DNA from: Schistosoma haematobium | Lineage: Eukaryota > Platyhelminthes > Trematoda > Strigeidida > Schistosomatidae | Length of the DNA: 64,000 bases | NCBI RefSeq assembly: GCF_000699445.3 | Contig: NC_067200.1 | Location: 18,775,003-18,839,002, forward strand | Direction of reading: 5' to 3' | Shown: positions 61,200-64,000 of the stretch, piece by piece | Position numbering within the stretch: position 1 is the stretch's first letter | How the letters are laid out: each line of letters opens with the position of its first letter | The notes under the pieces: model-generated | The model's database searches: none | Told to the model about the DNA's origin: nothing | The model's input: the letters and a program-made list of their open reading frames with translations, nothing else | Program-made: the position numbers and the translations under genes

Positions 61200-61823
61200 T
61201 TACGTAAGACTCTTTGGAGACGGTGCATTTGTCAGTGGAGCTAGTCGTTTCATATCTGGTCTAAAACCATTACCACCAACTAGGTATCCAAGGCATTCAA
61301 AACTAGATACACAAAATGAACACTTATTTGGATTCACTGTAATATTCTTCTCAACTAAACGACGTAATAAAGCAATAAGTCTCTGGTCATGAACTACCTT
61401 ATTAGAACCATGAACAATGAGATCAACTTGATAAACTTCAACACCTTCAAGACCACTAACTACTTTATTCATAACTTCCTGAAATATGGCTGGAGAACAA
61501 CTTAGACAAAATGGAAGAAAATTGTATTTGAACAGACCAAACGGAGTGTTAATTGTCGTCAAAATAGATGAAGATTGATCTAAAGGAATTTGAAGATAAG
61601 CATCGTTCAGGTCAACTTTCGAGAACACTTTAGAACCATGAAGTCGATTTAGAATATCTTCAGCCTCTACCGTCGTGCACGTTTGCTTCAACAAACGGGA
61701 GTTCAACGTTAATCTATAGTCACCACAAATCCTAGGGGTCTTGCCGTCCGACTTCAGTGGCGTAACGACAGGAGTATCCCATGCTGAAGACTGAATTGGT
61801 TCAATTATGCCTTTCGCACACAA
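61200..61823 (-). pseudogene. reverse transcriptase region of the gypsy-like element
   Basis: It reads CAKGIIEPIQSSAWDTPVVT, then SKVDLNDAYLQIPLDQ, then FGLFKYNFLPFCLSCSPAIF, the usual palm motifs. The catalytic box reads YQVD where the family has YxDD: codon GTT (61427-61425) in place of GAT. It ends at a TAA after SPKSLT, with similarity continuing in frame beyond it (RRSLVGALQYYSRFVPNF). Confidence 0.88.
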
Positions 61824-61835
61824 ATCGTTTAATGT

Positions 61836-63206
61836 CTAATGTGCTGCTTCTCGAAGACCATAAGGAATTATTCGTCTTTTAAAAAAGACTGGATCATCCT
61901 GTACGTGAAGTTTTATAGGCTTAATTTTCATACCTCCACTGCACTTAGCACACATAGCTATCAAATATTTAAGTAAAGTATCCAAACTTTCTTTAGAAAC
62001 TAGGAAGGACAACTCCATCTTAAGCCTTTTGAAATTCTTTAAACCCAAAATTGACAGTCCTGTTTCGCTAACTAAAAATTCACAAGGTATGTATGAAGAA
62101 TTATCATTTCTTTTTAGCAATTCACAACATCCTCGTATGGGCAGTCTGTGTCCAGTAATCCCCAATATTGATACTTCAGTGGGTCGTACCACAACGTTAG
62201 GATCTAAGGATTTCAAGTTCTTGAATGAAATAATGGACTCTATACTGCTTGTGTCCAGAATAAAGTCATGAAATGAACCAAGCGATGTATATAGTCGTTT
62301 TTGAATATGAGCATTACCTTTCGAAATAGTAGACAAAGATAAATGATCGCTAGAAACATCCGAATTATTGAAATTTAAATTACAAGATTTAGTACTACTT
62401 GAAGCAAAATGGACAGTAGCTTTGCATATTGACTGAATGTGTCCTATCTTACCACATTTAAAACATTTAGCATTACGAAATGCACATGAATTACGAGAAT
62501 GAAACTTTCCACATGATAAACATTTACCAAACTCCATCTCCCCTTTGTGATTTGCTTTGTAATTCCTTGTTGAAACGCCTTTCATATTTACACGAGAATA
62601 GGAATCACTGTTAAATGAACGCACGTTCGATTGACCCTGAGATTGTAGTTTATCATGACGACTAAGCAAACTATTGGAGATCTTCATCGACTGGATATCA
62701 AGTTCATTCACTGCTTCATAGTTAATACACGCAGTTCTAGCATCTTGAAAGGAACAGTTTGGCGTTTTTAACAGCTCTCTTTCCAAACTCGGTATGTTAA
62801 TTCCTGCAATTAATCGTTCTCTCAGTTGTACATGAAGTTGACCACCGAAATTACACTTGACAGCTTGTTTCTGCAATTCAAGGATGAATTCCCGAACTTT
62901 TTGGTCATTTTGACGAACCATCTTATGAAATTTCGCCCTTTCACGGCATTCAAAACTGGTGCACTTTACATGATTTAATAATAGCTCCTTAAGAGTTGTA
63001 TAAGGAAGTGAGATAGGTTTTTCTGGATATGCCAAAGTTTTTAATAAGCTGTACGCTTCTCTTCCAATGAATGTCAGGAAATGTGCCACAATTTTATCAC
63101 CTTTAACATCTTTCTTAGTCATGCTCCAGATTTCAAACCTATCCGAATAATCCTCAAAAGCTTCGGAAGTTGAATGGATATCTAACGTTTCCATTGCAGG
63201 CTCCAT
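61836..63206 (-). pseudogene. gag and protease region of the gypsy-like element
   Basis: 456 residues, starting at the ATG at 63206. There are two zinc knuckles at about residues 228-262: CLSCGKFHSRNSC (a CX2CX3HX4C box) and CFKCGKIGHIQSIC (CX2CX4HX4C). The protease follows with FILDTSS where the family has D-T/S-G. It ends at a TAG (61838-61836) after REAAH, exactly where reverse transcriptase continues in the same frame. The stop is therefore a nonsense change or a readthrough site. The second is less likely given the other damage. Confidence 0.85.
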
Positions 63207-63217
63207 CGCGACGCCAG

Positions 63218-63382
63218 TATAATGTTCGAATTATTTGAATTGTAGTATGAACTAGGAATCCTAGAATTAACGCAATTGAATCAAGAACTACGACACAAGC
63301 ACAAACGAATGTATTGTATTTAGAATTCGAAATCGAGCATTCAACAAGTACAATATTATCAATAGTTCGTTCAAACACCACA
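63218..63382 (-). repeat. 5' LTR of the gypsy-like element
   Basis: 165 bp, same ends as the other LTR. The next internal base begins the primer-binding site. Confidence 0.9.
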
Positions 63383-63387
63383 GAAAC

Positions 63388-64000
63388 CTTAGTTTACCAG
63401 AAGTCGTAAAGGGATAGAGCAAAACTATTATGGTTGTGGTAGGCTTTTACTACACACTCATAGATCAGGACAGTTGGAGCGTGAGGGCCTTGTTTGGAGA
63501 CACAGGCTTTTCAACGTTAAAAACCCTATAACATGAAACGTAATGCTTACACAAACCAATGAAGTGAAAACACACTTGACATTATTGTTCTAATCTTAAG
63601 AGGATGTTCTTGGGTAATTTGTAACCACTCAATTTAGGCTGTTACGGATTCATTCATTTTGTTGGTTATAAGGAAGCAGTGACGCCGCAAAATCAGAAAT
63701 TAGTAATACGGTCGTTCTCTAAAAAAATGTACTCGAAATAAAAGCAAAGGAGAGGGAGGTTGTGAATAGAAGAAACATTATATTCAACTGCAAATACAGG
63801 GAAGCCGAGTTGCGATATGGTTTGAAAGCTTAACCGAGCTCGTTCAGTTAGCGGTGTCCGTTGAAACAGATTAGCTTTGCATCATCACCACGTATCTACA
63901 GGGCGGGTTTATTTTTTGGGAGGAGGTTAGTAGCCTTAACAGCTTCAACGCTAAGGAGGATTTCCGCAGTGCCGAGAAATCTAAGACTTGTTACGTACTA
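63388..64000. other. Window end, nothing recognised
   Basis: Flank of the gypsy-like element. No gene, RNA or repeat copy recognised. Confidence 0.4.

Larger units (their letters stand above)
55985..63382 (-). mobile_element. gypsy-like LTR retrotransposon, defective, with nested CR1-type LINE
   Basis: The LTRs are 165 bp (55985-56149 and 63218-63382), begin TG, and differ at two positions only. The direct repeat GAAAC flanks both ends (55980-55984 and 63383-63387). The primer-binding site begins one base after the 5' LTR (TGGCGTCGCGATGG on the minus strand, 63216-63203) and overlaps the gag ATG. The coding order is gag, protease, reverse transcriptase, RNase H, integrase. It is inactivated by two in-frame stops, two frameshifts, an active-site change and a LINE insertion. 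Confidence 0.9.

Overview
The window looks like a genome segment of a blood fluke (Schistosoma). It is AT-rich, has long repeat-filled introns, and carries tRNA-derived elements with hammerhead ribozymes of the Sm-alpha kind, RTE-type LINE fragments with (TAAG)n/(TGAG)n tails, a CR1-type LINE and gypsy-like LTR retrotransposons typical of that genus. The species is not decided by what I can see.

Two host genes can be built exon by exon. On the plus strand, 2678-11760 holds the 3' part of an EME1-like gene, the non-catalytic partner of the MUS81 structure-specific nuclease. It has five exons whose splice phases all agree, and its 5' part lies outside the window or was not located. On the minus strand, 48622 down to 28222 is a complete four-exon gene for a GCM (glial cells missing) domain transcription factor. 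The exons join without a frame break to a predicted 1248-residue protein. A cluster of four CCAAT boxes lies about 200-330 bp upstream of its ATG.

The rest is mostly mobile DNA. (a) Three families of short, tRNA-like, hammerhead-bearing repeats, here called A (Sm-alpha-like), B (about 395 bp) and D (347 bp head-to-tail period), occur in roughly 40 copies. Many copies are joined head-to-tail or folded back on themselves. (b) A ~480 bp retroposed repeat, C, has an (AAAT)n tail and clear target-site duplications. (c) There are 5'-truncated RTE LINE fragments, two with perfect target-site duplications. (d) 52412-54900 is an internally deleted gypsy-like element (Boudicca type) whose two LTRs are identical over the first 245 bp and strongly diverged after that. 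(e) 55985-63382 is a gypsy-like element with 165 bp LTRs and a GAAAC target duplication. Its integrase region is split by a CR1-type LINE (56416-59718).

The most interesting signal is the hammerhead-element system. One architecture (tRNA-like head, B box, type I hammerhead with a self-complementary stem III) is shared by three unrelated-looking families. Several copies keep an apparently complete catalytic core. One sits in sense orientation about 30 nt upstream of a coding exon of the gcm gene.
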